Numbered from the stretch's first letter, positions 22,011-32,894 are shown. The stretch is DNA of 64,000 nucleotides from Myotis daubentonii (GCF_963259705.1 NC_081851.1:63458355-63522354); one strand, 5' to 3'. Notes: a model not told the origin generated them from the letters alone. Numbers and translations are program-made.

Positions 22011-23104
22011 TAAATTATAAAGCTCTCCCACTCCCTTGCCTGCCTTTGATTCTCTGCCAAATACAAGCAATGGTGATGGCTGATTTCCTTGCCATAGCAC
22101 GCTCTGAATAAATAGCTTGTGTAAGTCCTCCTTTAGGTGGTCTTTGTTTCTTTTCTCAAAAGATGCTATAAAGCCACAGGTGCCTCTCTGCATTCCTGTC
22201 TCCTTTGTGTATTTGGAGGAGCAAGTAGGAACTGATAGCTCAAGAAAGAGTATTGAAAACGGCGGGGCATTTAGGAGGAGTTTTAGGAAATTGCAAGTGT
22301 CAAAAGAGTAGATATTTCTAAAAAGGAAAGGGAGACGAACAGTGCTAATTCCCAGAGAGCTGAAAGAGGAGAAAGCCCACCAGATTTAGCATTTCACAGG
22401 CCATTGCTGACCACGAAAGAGCAATTTCAAGCGCAGTGCAAGGGAGGGACACGGGGATGCGAACTAAGTATAATATAATGGAGACGTGGTGGCATTAACT
22501 GTAGAATGTTTACAGCACAACAATTAGAGATTTTAAAAGGAAGAGACCAGAGACTGTAGAATGTTGTTTTAAGATAGTGAAGCACAAAGACGTATTCTTA
22601 GTATAGACGTGAGAGTGAAGCTATTCGATTGTAATGAATTTGGAGGGAGGAAGAAATAGAAGGATAGAAAGACAAGAAATACGAAAGTAAGCAATGCCAG
22701 AGCCCAAATTTAGAGAATATTTACTGCTTGAAGGGAGTAATATAGGGATCTAACCAACCAAGGAACAAGAAAACTAGATGTTTACATCAGCAAAGGGCCT
22801 GGGTGAGATCTAATCCCATTATGTAATTTAACAGATGAGGTAATAGCAGCTCAGAGATTCAGAGACTCATAAATCAAACAGGCAGTCAAGGAGGTCAGAG
22901 GACACCCAGGATAAACGGGGTCCCAATATCCTAAGTAATTTATATGTAATAACAATGGTCAGACCAAACCCTAAATTGCTGTGACAGTTTCAGATTTATT
23001 TTAGACAACACTAGCTCTTTGCTGAACTAAGTAATTGCTTTTTGAAATGAGCACAAGTGTACTTAAAGAAGAAATGTTTTTTTTTAAAAAAAATAAAAAA
23101 CAGG
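22011..23104. other. Unassigned; purine-biased, possible worn MIR
   Basis: Mostly A/G-rich sequence without recognised elements. Around 22790-22930 the string atttaacagatgaggtaata, then agctcagagattcagag, resembles the middle of a minus-strand MIR but is too diverged for a firm call. Confidence 0.35.
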
Positions 23105-23300
23105 CTTTGATGTTAGATGAGGCACTAATCTTTAAATCCCTATTCTGCCATTCACTGTCAGTGCCATTTTAGGCAATTATGTAACAAGTCTAAATCGCAG
23201 TTTCTTCATCTGGAAAACAAGAACAGCAATATCTCATAGGGCCCAAAAGTTCTCACCATTGCCATCTGGCTCAGAGCTGATGGTAACAATGAAGAAATGC
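23105..23300 (+). repeat. MIR SINE, plus strand
   Basis: The order attctgccattcactgtcag, then caattatgtaacaagtctaa, gtttcttcatctggaaaac and atctcatagggcc matches the MIR core and 3' part. The tRNA-like head is poorly preserved. Confidence 0.75.
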
Positions 23301-23429
23301 TTTTATATTTGGATAAAATATACCAATGCTGTTCATTTGATGATTGCTTAGCAGCTTTAATATAGACAGACATCCATATATACATTACAACATGCATACA
23401 TACATCTCAGCAAACATGTGAGAAGAACA

Positions 23430-23560
23430 GGGCAGCAGCTATTATCACCATTGTGCACCAGGGGACATTGAAGGTCAAGGACATTAAGCAATATCAGGGG
23501 TCTGCTCCTGAATGCAAGCAGAACTCAGTCCCAGGATTTCTGACGTCCTGGGCCTTAGAA
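23430..23560 (-). repeat. Probable MIR fragment, minus strand
   Basis: Sequence around attgaaggtcaaggacatta and gaactcagtcccaggatttc resembles the minus-strand MIR core and head region. Divergence is high. Confidence 0.45.
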
Positions 23561-24054
23561 GCTCTAGATTCATGGGTGTGCCTATGAGGTTGTATTCTTC
23601 TAAGAAATTGGGGCATTCTTTCAGTGACTCCACAAAATCTTCATTTATGTTTCAAAGCTAGCCAGAGTGAATGCCACACCTGAGCCCAGTTATATACATT
23701 TGTAATATTTATATATTCATATGTTAAAACTCAGAAAGATCCCTAGGGGTTGTTTTGCATATGATGAAAAACATCTTCCCCAATTTGGGGCAGAGCCCTG
23801 AAGCCAAGTCGGCTAACCACTAATCTTATCACTTCAAAACACTGTATTATTTGTCAAATAGAGTGTAGGGAATGGGTCCTGCTGAAATAACTTGCCAAGA
23901 AAATAGCTGACAAGAAATTGAGAAATGAAGTTTAATAGGATAATGTTATTTTTGTTTACATTTTACATACTTATTAGCCCTATAAATGTATGCCATCCTC
24001 TAAAGTGATTGTCTATTTATGATTGTCGTTTAGGGCATATTTATAGCTAACCTA
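23561..24054. other. Unassigned sequence
   Basis: No recognised repeat or coding signal. Confidence 0.4.
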
Positions 24055-24142
24055 TAAATGTTCTGCACATAGTGCAGCTATTAACCACTTGAAATGTTGC
24101 TAGTTCAAGCTGAGATGTGCAGTAGGGGTAAAAGACACACTG

Positions 24143-24716
24143 TGTAGAGCAGTGGTTCTCCACCTTGGCTGCACCTTAGAATCACCTGGGAATCTTGTTA
24201 AAATCCTGATTTCTGGGCCCCATCCTCCAGAAATTCTGTTTCTTTGTTCTGGGGTGGGGCCACAACATCAGTAACAAAGAAGCAGAATTTCCGGAGGATG
24301 AGGCCCAGAAATCAGGATTTTCAAAAGACCCCCAGGTGATTCTAATGTGCAGCCAAGGTGGAGAACCACTGCTATAGTTGTAAGCTTGACTTTAAGGTCC
24401 GAACCTGTAGCCCCACTGGCTGAGTGATATGGGCTGCGGGAGGTGCAGCAAGTAAACAAAGCTTCATCAGGTGCATGTAATTGAGTAGATTCACAACCTG
24501 CCAGAACGTTGTAAACATCTTGTCCACGCCCTTACTTTGCCTCGTGGAAACTGGCTATAAAATAAAGACTCGCCTTGCAGGCTGTGGCGCTGTAGCTAGC
24601 TCTCCAGCAGCGAGGACAGCATCCCACCCAAGACCCAGCTTTCTTCTTTTGTCTTTTCTCAGTCCTTTGCCGCCCCCTCTCAGGCTCACAGAACCTGGCT
24701 GAACTCGCTAGGGACA
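24143..24716 (+). mobile_element. Solo retroviral LTR carrying a foldback hAT
   Basis: The block begins tgtagag and ends ctagggaca, with a 6-bp repeat acactg at 24137-24142 and 24717-24722. This fits the TG…CA rule and a class II-like 6-bp duplication. Removing the hAT at 24150-24371 leaves about 350 bp. A TATA/polyadenylation pair lies in ctataaaataaagactcg (24555-24572), followed by a CT-rich U5-like stretch. No internal viral genes are attached. The TSD and ends support this, although the first few LTR bases lie only 7 bp from the nested element. Confidence 0.75.
24150..24371. mobile_element. Foldback hAT element nested in an LTR
   Basis: It is the same family as 14789-15009: cagtggttctccaccttggc at the left, gccaaggtggagaaccactg at the right, and long complementary arms. 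The central unique piece reads ggggtggggccacaacatca, the reverse complement of the centre of the 14789 copy, so this copy lies in the opposite orientation. Its own 8-bp flanks (gtgtagag and ctatagtt) match at only four of eight positions. Confidence 0.88.
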
Positions 24717-24830
24717 ACACTGAATTTCAAAGACCTGGTAAAATAAAATCTACATAAGTATCTCAGTAATATTTTTGATGACTGCATGTTGAAATTAAAA
24801 TACTTGATACAACTTATTACTTATTGTTTT

Positions 24831-25871
24831 TACTTATTGGCCCATGACAATGCAGATAGCACTTTGTAAGCATTCCTTAGATGCTTAGTAACTTTACTGA
24901 AAGAAAGGTAGGAGAAAAGGAAGGGAACAAAGAAGGAAGGGAGGGGCAAAGGGAGGGAGGCAAGGAGGGAGGAAATATTGAAAGAACTAGATGATTGGAT
25001 TACCGAACACTTTTGTTTATATTTAAAGTAATGAATGAGTATATAAAGTAAGAAAGCAGGCCGGCCTCAGCTTTTACAAGCCATAACGATGTCCTTGCCA
25101 GGGCCTACTTTGATCACAAGGTCTTAAGAAAGTAAGAAATTATTTTTCTTTGCAAAGAATTTGAGAACAATATTCATAGATAATCTTCTAGGCCTCACTA
25201 CATCCTGGTTAGTGTCGGGACTGACTGCGGGCACAGGTGATTTGCATTGTGTGAAAGGCTTGTAGAGAAACCTACCCTCTGCAGGCCTCTTTTTTTTTTC
25301 TTTGGGGGATGGGAACAATGTCTCGATACAGCCATTGGCTTTATAGTGTTAGTATAGAGAGAGCTTGCTATGAACAGGAATATTTGTCAAATCCAGACTG
25401 TGCTATCAGAGAGTGTGTTGAGAGGTGTCTTGGGAACTTTAACATGGGCGTTCATTTGGAACACTCTGGAGGAAACCTGCTTTCACAACTCAAATGAAGG
25501 GTATATTTTTATAAGCAATTGTTGAATTCCATAGACGAGTGGTCTTCCATTTTATTACCCCAGAGAAAGGATATGTGCTAGGGCAGTCATCTATACTCCT
25601 TTTCTTGTTTGTTGTCGCGTGGGGTCATTTCAGATAAAGTACTAGTAGGCGGACCTTTGTCAGTGTGAATATTTTTGTTTTCCCCCTGCTTTGGGCTCAA
25701 ATTCATTAAATTAATGCGGTGGATGTCTCAGGTGGGACAGCGTGTTGATAAATCTAAGGGATGTCATTGCCTAAATTAACGTTTCTTGAGAGGCTCATTC
25801 TTGACTTCAATCACAGAGAGATGTCCTAGTACACTAAGAAGGGCATATAGTTCTTCCCTTTCCTTCTTCCG
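24831..25871. other. Unassigned, with a short GGGA-rich stretch
   Basis: A purine-rich patch at about 24900-24975 (gaaggaagggaggggcaaag) is low complexity. The remainder has no recognised element. The frames at 25124-25318 (minus) and 25309-25497 (plus) show no domain. Confidence 0.4.
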
Positions 25872-26085
25872 CAGCCGTGGGCAAACTGCGGCCCACGGGC
25901 GGGATCCGGCCCGTTTGAAATGAATAAAACTATTGAAAAAAAAGACCGTACCCTTTTATGTAATGATGTCTACTTTGAATTTATATTAGTTCACACAAGC
26001 ACTCCATCCATGCTTTTGTTCCGGCCCTCCGGTCCAGTTTAAGAACCCATTGTGGCCCTCGAGTCAAAAAGTTTGCCCACCCCTG
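25872..26085. mobile_element. Non-autonomous hAT element (gtgggcaaact family)
   Basis: The ends are cagccgtgggcaaactgcgg and agtttgcccacccctg. It has the same length and nearly the same sequence as 17470-17682, including cggccctccggtccagttta. The immediate 8-bp flanks (ttcttccg and taggacct) do not match, so this copy's TSD has been lost or rearranged. Confidence 0.93.
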
Positions 26086-26650
26086 TAGGACCTAGGGGCA
26101 GAACTCATAGTGAGTTCCTGGATGAGAATAGTGTTCTTATAATCTACTGATTTAGAAATGCTAGCTTCATGCACAATTCCAAAAGCCACTGAGCAAATTT
26201 CTGAGGACAAATTAATAATTGAGAAGTTAGAGTTGTTCTCTGTTCTGTTCCATTGGTCTGTTCCTGTGCCAGTAGAATTGTGTAAACAAGCCTTCTCTTG
26301 CCCAGACGATAGGTAAATAATCTGCCGAATTCAGTGGTTCTCAGTCCTTTTTCTCCTTCACATCGCTGTCATTGTGAGGATGTTTGATCTGCTCTTATTT
26401 CCCTCCTAATTTCATGGAACATCTGCCTGTTTGCCATGATACTTCAGTATACTTATTCTCTTCTAGGTTTATGGGTAGCTCATTCTTTGATTCTTTTTCA
26501 GTTCTGTTTATTATGCTTAGTTCTTAAGTTTTAGAAAATGATAAGGATCTGTTTTTACTACCAGTAATTTTTCTTGTGAGAGGTAATGCACTGAGGTAAA
26601 CTTAACTATAAATATGTATAGTACATAAATATAGAACTAGTATATCTATT

Positions 26651-26709
<59 letters not shown>

Positions 26710-27780
26710 CCAAAATAAAACTATATTTTGACTTCTTTAAGTCTTACTTTCTGGATATAAATGCAAGCTCAACATGTTAAAAAATACATTTAATCATCCT
26801 TTCCTTATCTTGCTAGTTCACCCATGCTCTAAACTGGACACACTTCAAAACAAGAGAAAAAAAAAAGAAAAAGATGGGGCAGGTACCAGCTTGACTCTTG
26901 AAAACTGCTGCCAAAGTTTAGTTGTCTACCGTATTTACTGAGCTCAGGAATATACTTTCTGATCTCAGAGAGTGACGCCTATCTGGCCTATTTAGATATT
27001 TCTGCCACAGCCTTTCTCTTCAAAAGCAATTAGTGTAGCTGGATATGCTGAAATTACTTTAGATTGTCTTGCTGAGTTTTATGTATCTCTTAACAGAGCA
27101 ACAATAATGTCTTATGATCTACAATAGCAGAACCCTATGCCTGTTATTTGGGACCAGGTGTTAAACATCTCTCTGGGTGGTTTTAACTACAATGGTTAAG
27201 TCTAAAGTCAACCTTCCCCTACAGAATCACATTCTGAGACCGAGATAGGACTTTTCCTAAAAGGTGTGCCTGCTAAGATAAAATATGTACTCAACGATTG
27301 CCACACAATTCTCACATAATTCCACTCTTTATCTTTTGTTTCAGGTACAGGTTTTCTCTAACTTCATCAAAATGCTCCCAAAAGCATAGGTTGAATGTTG
27401 GGCCCCAAGGAAGTGTAAGGGCACTCCCTGCATCAGCACAACACAAACAAGTGTCTTTGAGTCACACCTTGTCTGTTAAACCTTCCTGGGAAATTTGCAT
27501 TCTGTTCTATAGCATATCCCTGTTTTCTGAAAATGAATAGAATGTTTTAAATTATTCAGTATTGAGTGACATTGATAATATAGATGGATTTGTTGTAGTT
27601 GTGCTTTTAGAGGTCTAAACACACGACTGGAAAGCCTAGGTTGAACACGCTCCCTGGAGAAAGATAATATTAATAAAATCATTGCAAGGTTACTCAGAAA
27701 AAAAAATCTCCTAAATACTTCAGCATGGATTTTGCCAAGTAGAATTTAAAATTTGCTTACATTTTGTTGCTTTTTTATGT
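26086..27780. other. Unassigned interval
   Basis: No named element apart from the (TA)n tract. At 26334 the string cagtggttctcagtcc resembles a hAT terminus, but no matching right end was found. Confidence 0.4.
26654..26702. repeat. (TA)n microsatellite
   Basis: An uninterrupted alternating ta run of nearly 50 bp, followed by tacacatatcc. Such tracts are usually length-variable and can extrude as cruciforms. Confidence 0.97.
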
Positions 27781-28590
27781 AAAATTTATATAAAATAAAA
27801 TGCACAGATCTTAAGCATACATTCACTGAATTTTAAAAAATACATACATATACCTATGCAATCTGAGACCCATTGCCATCAAAACAACTATTGTTTTTAT
27901 TTTGTCTGGAGTAGATTATTTTGCCGATTGCAGATTTTCTTATAAGTAATTTATATTCTTAGGCTTACACTTGGTGTAACATGTTTGAGATTCACCCCTG
28001 ATGCTATGTGCACAACGATTTGTTCCACCTCATTGCCAAGTGTTCTATTGTATTATTATAGCCAGTATATTTATGAAATTCTTCTATGGATAGCTGTCTG
28101 GACTGTTTGCTATTTTGTATAGTAAAATACAGGTGAAGTGAACTTTCTTTTACAGTATCTTTAGGACACCTATTGTAATTTTCTTGGGTAAACACCCGGG
28201 TGTAGAATTTCTGAGTGAGATGATTAGTGTATGTATATCTTCATATGAATTCCCAGAACATTTTGGAAAGTGTAGTATTATTTTTGTATTCCTATACAAA
28301 AGTATAAGAGTAAGATATTTATTGTTCCACATGCTCACCAACATTTGGTGTTGTCAATCTTTTTTTAAATATTTTAGCCATCTTTTTATTATGGATATCA
28401 TTATGGATTTAATTTGCATTTACCTGATATCTAATGAAGTTGAACACTTTTTCATGTGCTTGTTCATCATTTATACATCCTCTTAGGTGGAGTGATCAAA
28501 TTTCTTGCCAATTTTAATTGAATTATTTGCCTTTTTAATATTGAACTGTAGGATTTCTTTATGGATCCTAGACAGTAGTTTTTTGTTTTT
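27781..28590 (-). mobile_element. Old L1 ORF2 3' region, minus strand
   Basis: On the plus strand the order is the complement of the L1 ORF2 C-terminal part: gggtaaacacccgggtgtag near 28186, tccacatgctcaccaacatt near 28326, tttgcatttacctgatatct near 28413, then tttcatgtgcttgttcatca. The 100-codon plus-strand frame at 28184-28486 is an antisense shadow. Highly diverged and non-functional. Confidence 0.75.
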
Positions 28591-28599
28591 GTTTTTTTT

Positions 28600-29215
28600 T
28601 ATGGGTGGAAGTGGAGTTCTTGAGGTACTGCAAGAAAAAGAATTTCCTGAGGCCCCAATGGGAGGATGGGTTTTGTAGAAAACTTTATTGGTGATGTAAA
28701 ATTAAGAGAATTCCCCTCCCAAGTCCTATCTCTGTTCATTCCACCATGAAAAAAGCTCAATCTTGTCTTCAGCACGCCCAGAATTTCTGTTCCATATTAA
28801 AGTATAGTCCAGGCCAGCATCTGGCTTGTCTTGTGTTCCCAGCGGCAGTCCGTTGCCTGTGGGGTCCGCACAGCTATGGTCCCTGTGGTTGCTTAAGGCC
28901 ACATGGCAGGCAAGCACATAAGTGAGTGTGGGTCACAGAGCAAGAGAGAACAAGAGGGAACAAGCCAGAAAGAGAAAGGGAACTCTTTGGGGATTTTAAC
29001 CAGGAGCTTAACCAATTACTCTTCAAGTTTTCCCAGGCTTCTGATGAGGTCCACCCTCTAGCCAACCCATTGTTTCCCAGGCTAGACTGACAGATAAGAA
29101 CCTTCCATAAGTCACCCTGATTTCACTGAGCATGAACCCATCTTAGTTAGATCCCTGCCCCCCACCTCCATCTTCAGGAAACGGACAGGTGGTTTCCTAG
29201 GGAGCTTGAAGCTGT
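28600..29215 (-). mobile_element. Probable LTR (retrovirus-like), subfamily not assigned
   Basis: This block separates two minus-strand L1 pieces. On the minus strand it has a CT-rich stretch (tttctctttctggcttgttc near 28965) and an aataaa-type signal (complement at 28683-28688, followed by gttttctac) near its 3' end. That layout suggests an LTR. I could not find a convincing TSD or exact TG/CA boundaries, so it could be another old retroelement. The 63-codon frames inside are not supported as genes. Confidence 0.45.
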
Positions 29216-29224
29216 TTCTGACTT

Positions 29225-29405
29225 GGATGCCTTTTATTTATTTATCTTGCTCAATTGCTCTGGCTATAGGACTTCCAGTACTGTGTTAAATAAGAGTGGT
29301 GAGAATGGGTATCCTTGTCTAGTTTCAGATCTTAGAAGTAAAGCTTTTCATATTCCAGTGTTGAGTATGATTTTAGTTATTATTACCTGAGGACAAATTG
29401 TTGAC
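29225..29405 (-). mobile_element. Old L1 ORF2 fragment, minus strand
   Basis: The segment gccttttatttatttatctt, ctcaattgctctggctatag, gacttccagtactgtgttaa, then gagaatgggtatccttgtct is the complement of the L1 reverse-transcriptase region. It probably belongs to the same insertion as 27781-28590, with the stretch between deleted or replaced by the LTR-like block. Confidence 0.75.
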
Positions 29406-29604
29406 TATTCAAAATTATCCAAAACTGTTTTTCAAGAACAAAGAGAATGAGTATTGACAAATTTAAAACGTTTGAACTAATTAGTACTTATAATATTTGT
29501 TGCATGGAATTCATAGTTCAGCAGTACCTTCAATTACCTCAAAATGCCTCCTCAAAATTTATTTGTAATATGCCTTCCAGGTTATCAAATCCTTTTTTCT
29601 TTTT

Positions 29605-29850
29605 TTAATTTTAGAGGACATTTATTAAAGCTAAGAACAATGAAACAATAAAGGGCTGGGGAAATGAGCCTAGGCTGGTCTGCTTTAGCTCACTAAGAAG
29701 TCAGAGAAGAGGGGCCCTTGGTGACAGGCTCAGGGGCTTGCCTGGGATGAACGGCCACTGCCCATGGCTGCCCTGGTTGTACACCTTGTGGGGTCCCTTA
29801 GAGTTCAGGAGATGTATGCCTGCGTTTGGGGATTGACAACTTCAATTAAA
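29605..29850 (-). pseudogene. Possible 3' end of a processed transcript (retropseudogene), gene unknown
   Basis: Read on the minus strand, a GC-richer 200-bp segment ends with ctttaataaatgtcctctaa and an A-rich run (complement of the T-run at 29593-29607). This looks like a polyadenylated mRNA 3' end in otherwise AT-rich DNA. One minus-strand frame is open for about 40 codons and includes HKVYNQGSHGQWPFIPGK before a stop. I do not recognise the protein. No clear TSD was found. It could also be an unrecognised repeat. Confidence 0.35.
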
Positions 29851-29859
29851 ACAGAAGCT

Positions 29860-30055
29860 TTGGCTCAATGGATAGAGCGTCAACTGTGGACTGAAGGATC
29901 CCAGGTTTGATTCCAGTCAAGGGCACATGTCTAGGTTGCGGGCTTGATCCCTAGTAAGGGGTGTGCAGAAGGCAGCAGTCAGTAATTCTCCCTCATCATT
30001 GATATTTCTATCTCTCCCTCCTTTCCTCTCTGAAATCAACAATATTTTTTAAAAG
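29860..30055 (+). mobile_element. Ves SINE lacking its first bases
   Basis: It starts abruptly at ctttggctcaatggatagag, then B-box region ggtttgattcc, core ggtgtgcagaaggcagcagt, the CT-rich block and an aatcaacaatattttttaaa tail. About 10 bp of the usual gccctgaccgg start are missing. No clean TSD. Confidence 0.9.
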
Positions 30056-30084
30056 AAAAGCCAGTAATTTTGTATAACAGAATA

Positions 30085-30300
30085 ACATGGTCTTTGGAGT
30101 GAGAAAAAAGATGGAATTGAATGTGTAATTGCCACTTGAGTTGTGCAATCTTATGTTCAGTGGATAATTTGTCTGTGACTTGATTTCTTTGAATTCAAAT
30201 GGGGATAACCATATTGTTGCATTGTTAGGATTAAATTAGGCCATATAAATGAAAGCACCTATTAGTACTTAGTCATTGTAATTTCATATCATGCTACAGC
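30085..30300 (+). repeat. MIR SINE, plus strand
   Basis: Segments ggtctttggagtgagaaaa, attgccacttgagttgtgca, tttgaattcaaatggggata, then gttaggattaaattaggcca follow the MIR order from head region to tail. Confidence 0.65.
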
Positions 30301-30959
30301 ACATTTCACTTTTATTATTTAAACTAATGTCAAAATATTATTTTCTCTTGAGATTCTTTCTGAATTCAGTTCAAAGACTTTCATTATATATATAATCCAT
30401 CTGAGAAAGAAAATAGATTTATAACTTGTACTTGAGAGGAAAGAAACCCCAGTGACCTCTTTGACATACGATAGGCAAGAAATCATTTTAATTCCATTTA
30501 GAGTAATGGATTCAATTTGTTAAAATTGCTTATATTCTTTGATAAAGTTAGATGCAAGTCAAATGAATCTAATAAGTCATTTGCTTCTGTCTGAGCAGAA
30601 TATTTATTTACTCACCCAAATCACATTATCATAAATATTATAAATCATTTGAACAAAAGGAGAAAGGGCAAATATTTTAAATTTTCTCTTCAAGTACTAT
30701 TTGTATATGCAAATTATTTATTTCTAGAACTAATATTTTCATTTAATTCCCAAATCCTGTATTTATATTTGCCAGGATATATTCAGTATGTATAGATTCA
30801 ATACCTTTGTATACAGAGTATATGCACTTTAACAGCTGATAGTTCAATTTTAAAAATGAAATGTATTTTAATAAACATTGCCTTTATAATTATTCAAAAA
30901 GTATATGTATACATTTTTGGGGCACCCAAGATGTGTGTGCACACATATCTCAGTATAGA
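30301..30959. other. Unassigned AT-rich DNA
   Basis: No recognised element. Many short poly-A/T runs. Confidence 0.4.
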
Positions 30960-31120
30960 ATTTCAAGTTAGAAGCCCTAGCTCTAGATAATGAGCCAGTC
31001 ACTTAATGTTTGGAATCAGTTTTTCTTATGTGGTAAATAAGGATGATGGTAATATCTAAATTGGAGAACTTCTATGGAAATTAAAAGATATAATACATGA
31101 GAAAATCAATTTATAAATTG
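30960..31120 (+). repeat. MIR SINE fragment, plus strand
   Basis: The strings ctctagataatgagccagtc, acttaatgtttggaatcagt, taaataaggatgatggtaat and aattaaaagatataatacat match the MIR middle and 3' part in order. Confidence 0.6.
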
Positions 31121-31191
31121 AAAGAATATTTATGTTTGAAGACGTTCGTTGTTATTACTAATTTTTACTCTGTTGCTGCCATAAAATTTTT

Positions 31192-31902
31192 TATATATAT
31201 TTTTTCTTTCTTTATTGATTAAGGTATTACATATGTGTCCTTGTCCCCCCATTCCCCCTCTCCCACTCATGCCCTGACCCCCCCCCCCCCCGTTGTCTGT
31301 GTCCATTGGTTAGGCTTATATGCATACATACAAGTCCTTTGGTTGATCTCTCCCCCTTACCTCCACCCTCCCCTACCTTCCCTCTAAAGTTTGAGCATCT
31401 GATCGATGCTTCTCTGTCTCTGGATCTGTTTTTGTTCATCAGTTTATGTTGTTCATTATATTCCACAAATGAGTGAGATCATGTGACATTTATCTTTCTC
31501 TGACTGACTTCTTTCGCTTAGTATAATGCTCTCCAGGTCCATCCATGCTGTTGCAAATGGTAGGAGTTCCTTCTGTTTTACCGCAGCATAGTATTCCATT
31601 GTGTAGATGTACCACAGTTTCTTAATCCACTCATCTGCTGATGGGCACTTAGGCTGTTTCCAAATCTTAGCTATTATAAATTGTGCTGCTATGAACATAG
31701 GGGTGCATGTATAATTTCTGATTGGTGTTTCTAGTTTCTTAGGATATATTCCTAGAAGTGGGATCACTGGGTCAAATGGGAGTTCCATTTTTAGTTTTTT
31801 GAGGAAACTCCATACTGTTCTCCACAGTGGCTGCACCAGTCTGCATTCCCACCAGCAGTGCATGAGGGTTCCTTTTTTCTCCACATCCTTGCCAGCACTT
31901 GT
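31192..31902 (-). mobile_element. 5'-truncated bat L1 insertion with TSD
   Basis: On the minus strand it contains the last part of ORF2, then a 3' UTR with a 14-C tract on plus (31278-31291; a G tract on L1 sense). It ends in an A-rich tail (complement at about 31192-31215). The flanks gccataaaattttt (31178-31191) and gccataacattttt (31903-31916) match at all but one position, giving a 14-bp or longer TSD typical of target-primed reverse transcription. The 5' truncation is severe, only about 0.7 kb of roughly 6 kb, so it cannot mobilise. Confidence 0.92.
31456..31902 (-). pseudogene. L1 ORF2p C-terminal fragment (148 codons, open)
   Basis: The minus-strand frame from 31902 to the stop at 31456 is uninterrupted. 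It reads as the end of the L1 ORF2 protein: motifs [76 protein letters not shown], and the terminal LICGI. The Cys residues belong to the region after the reverse-transcriptase domain. The open frame extends 34 codons further upstream into flanking non-L1 DNA (to 32004), starting at a chance ATG, so the full 182-residue frame is a chimaera. Endonuclease and reverse-transcriptase domains are absent. The intact frame suggests a fairly young insertion. Confidence 0.93.
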
Positions 31903-32249
31903 GCCATAACATTTTTTTTTCAAGTGCTCAAGCTCATTTGCAACATTCAGTTTAGCAACCCATGCTTCTCTTACATGTGAATACTCCCAACCTAATAAAG
32001 CCAATAGAATTTTTCATTCTATTCATTCCCTTTCAACTAAAACCCTGAATTTCTCCCTCCTGTATCCCTTTCTTAGTGAATGAGATCACAGGCCATGGCA
32101 GAGAGGATAAGCTGGCTCTCCTGTGTCAGTAGAAGGAAAAAATGATCATGTGAGATAGAGGGAATGGGTGCTGGAATATGCTCAAAGTGGACAGTGTCTA
32201 TTAATCACTGCTCCTGCTCCTGCTTACCAATGCTAACTCTCCTGGGAGT

Positions 32250-32452
32250 TGAATTTGCAAGAAACTGTGCTAAGCATTGTCCACTATTTAACACGCATAA
32301 ATCTTATAACAACACTGTAAAAATCTTATTGTTTATTCTCTTCCTAAAGACAAGGAAAGTTAAGTTTACAAGTTTGCATACTCATAATTAATAAGGATTA
32401 GATCTAGGGCTTAATTATAATTCTTCCATCCTTAACCACTATGCTACTTAAC
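32250..32452 (-). repeat. MIR SINE, minus strand
   Basis: The strings actgtgctaagcattgtcca, taaatcttataacaacactg, aagacaaggaaagttaagtt and ccatccttaaccactatgct give the reverse-complement MIR order from tail to tRNA-like head. Confidence 0.75.
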
Positions 32453-32689
32453 ATGAAAACAAAGTTTAAATGATGAAGTTGACACTTAGATGACAGGTTC
32501 CCACTGACCCAGCTGCTGCCTGATCTCACAGGGTTTCCTAGGGATCTGCACTGTATCTCAACCTTAGCAGTTCCCACAGTCCCATTGCCCTGATCTTGTA
32601 GATTGGGTTCCATGATTTATTATACTCTTTCCCCTAAATCATGGGGTTTTATTTTTATTTATAAAAATATATTTTTAAAAATACATTAT

Positions 32690-32894
32690 TTTTTAAAATA
32701 ATATTTTTATTGACTTCAGAGAGGAAGGGAGAAGGAGAGAGAGATAGAAACATCAATGATGAGAGAGAATCATTCATCAGCTGCCTCTTACACACCCAAC
32801 ACTGGGGGTCAAGCCCGCAACCCTGACCTGGAATAGAACTGTGACCACCTGGCTCCTAGGTCTATGCTCAACCACTAAGCCATGCCAGCCGGGC
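32690..32894 (-). mobile_element. Ves SINE (gaaccaggaggtc-type), reverse orientation
   Basis: From an A/T-rich tail through gacttcagagaggaagggag and tcatcagctgcctcttacac to the head complement caaccactaagccatgccag, then ccgggc. The TSD is not clear because both flanks are AT-rich. Confidence 0.92.

Larger units (their letters stand above)
24055..24830. repeat. Ancient mammalian interspersed repeat, split by an LTR
   Basis: Left part: ccacttgaaatgttgctagt, then agctgagatgtgcagtaggg, ending in gacacactg at 24142. Right part from 24717: acactgaatttcaaagacct, ggtaaaataaaatc, then actgcatgttgaaattaaaa. Together they read as one familiar mammal-wide repeat, probably an old DNA transposon. I cannot name its family with certainty. 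Insertion of the LTR at 24143-24716 duplicated acactg. Confidence 0.6.

Noticed and set aside
26334..26400. hAT-like start cagtggttctcagtcc
   Set aside because: No matching right terminus or TSD was found, so it may be chance or a small remnant.
31227..31466. 79-codon minus-strand frame
   Set aside because: It lies in the L1 3' UTR, including a G tract, and is not coding.
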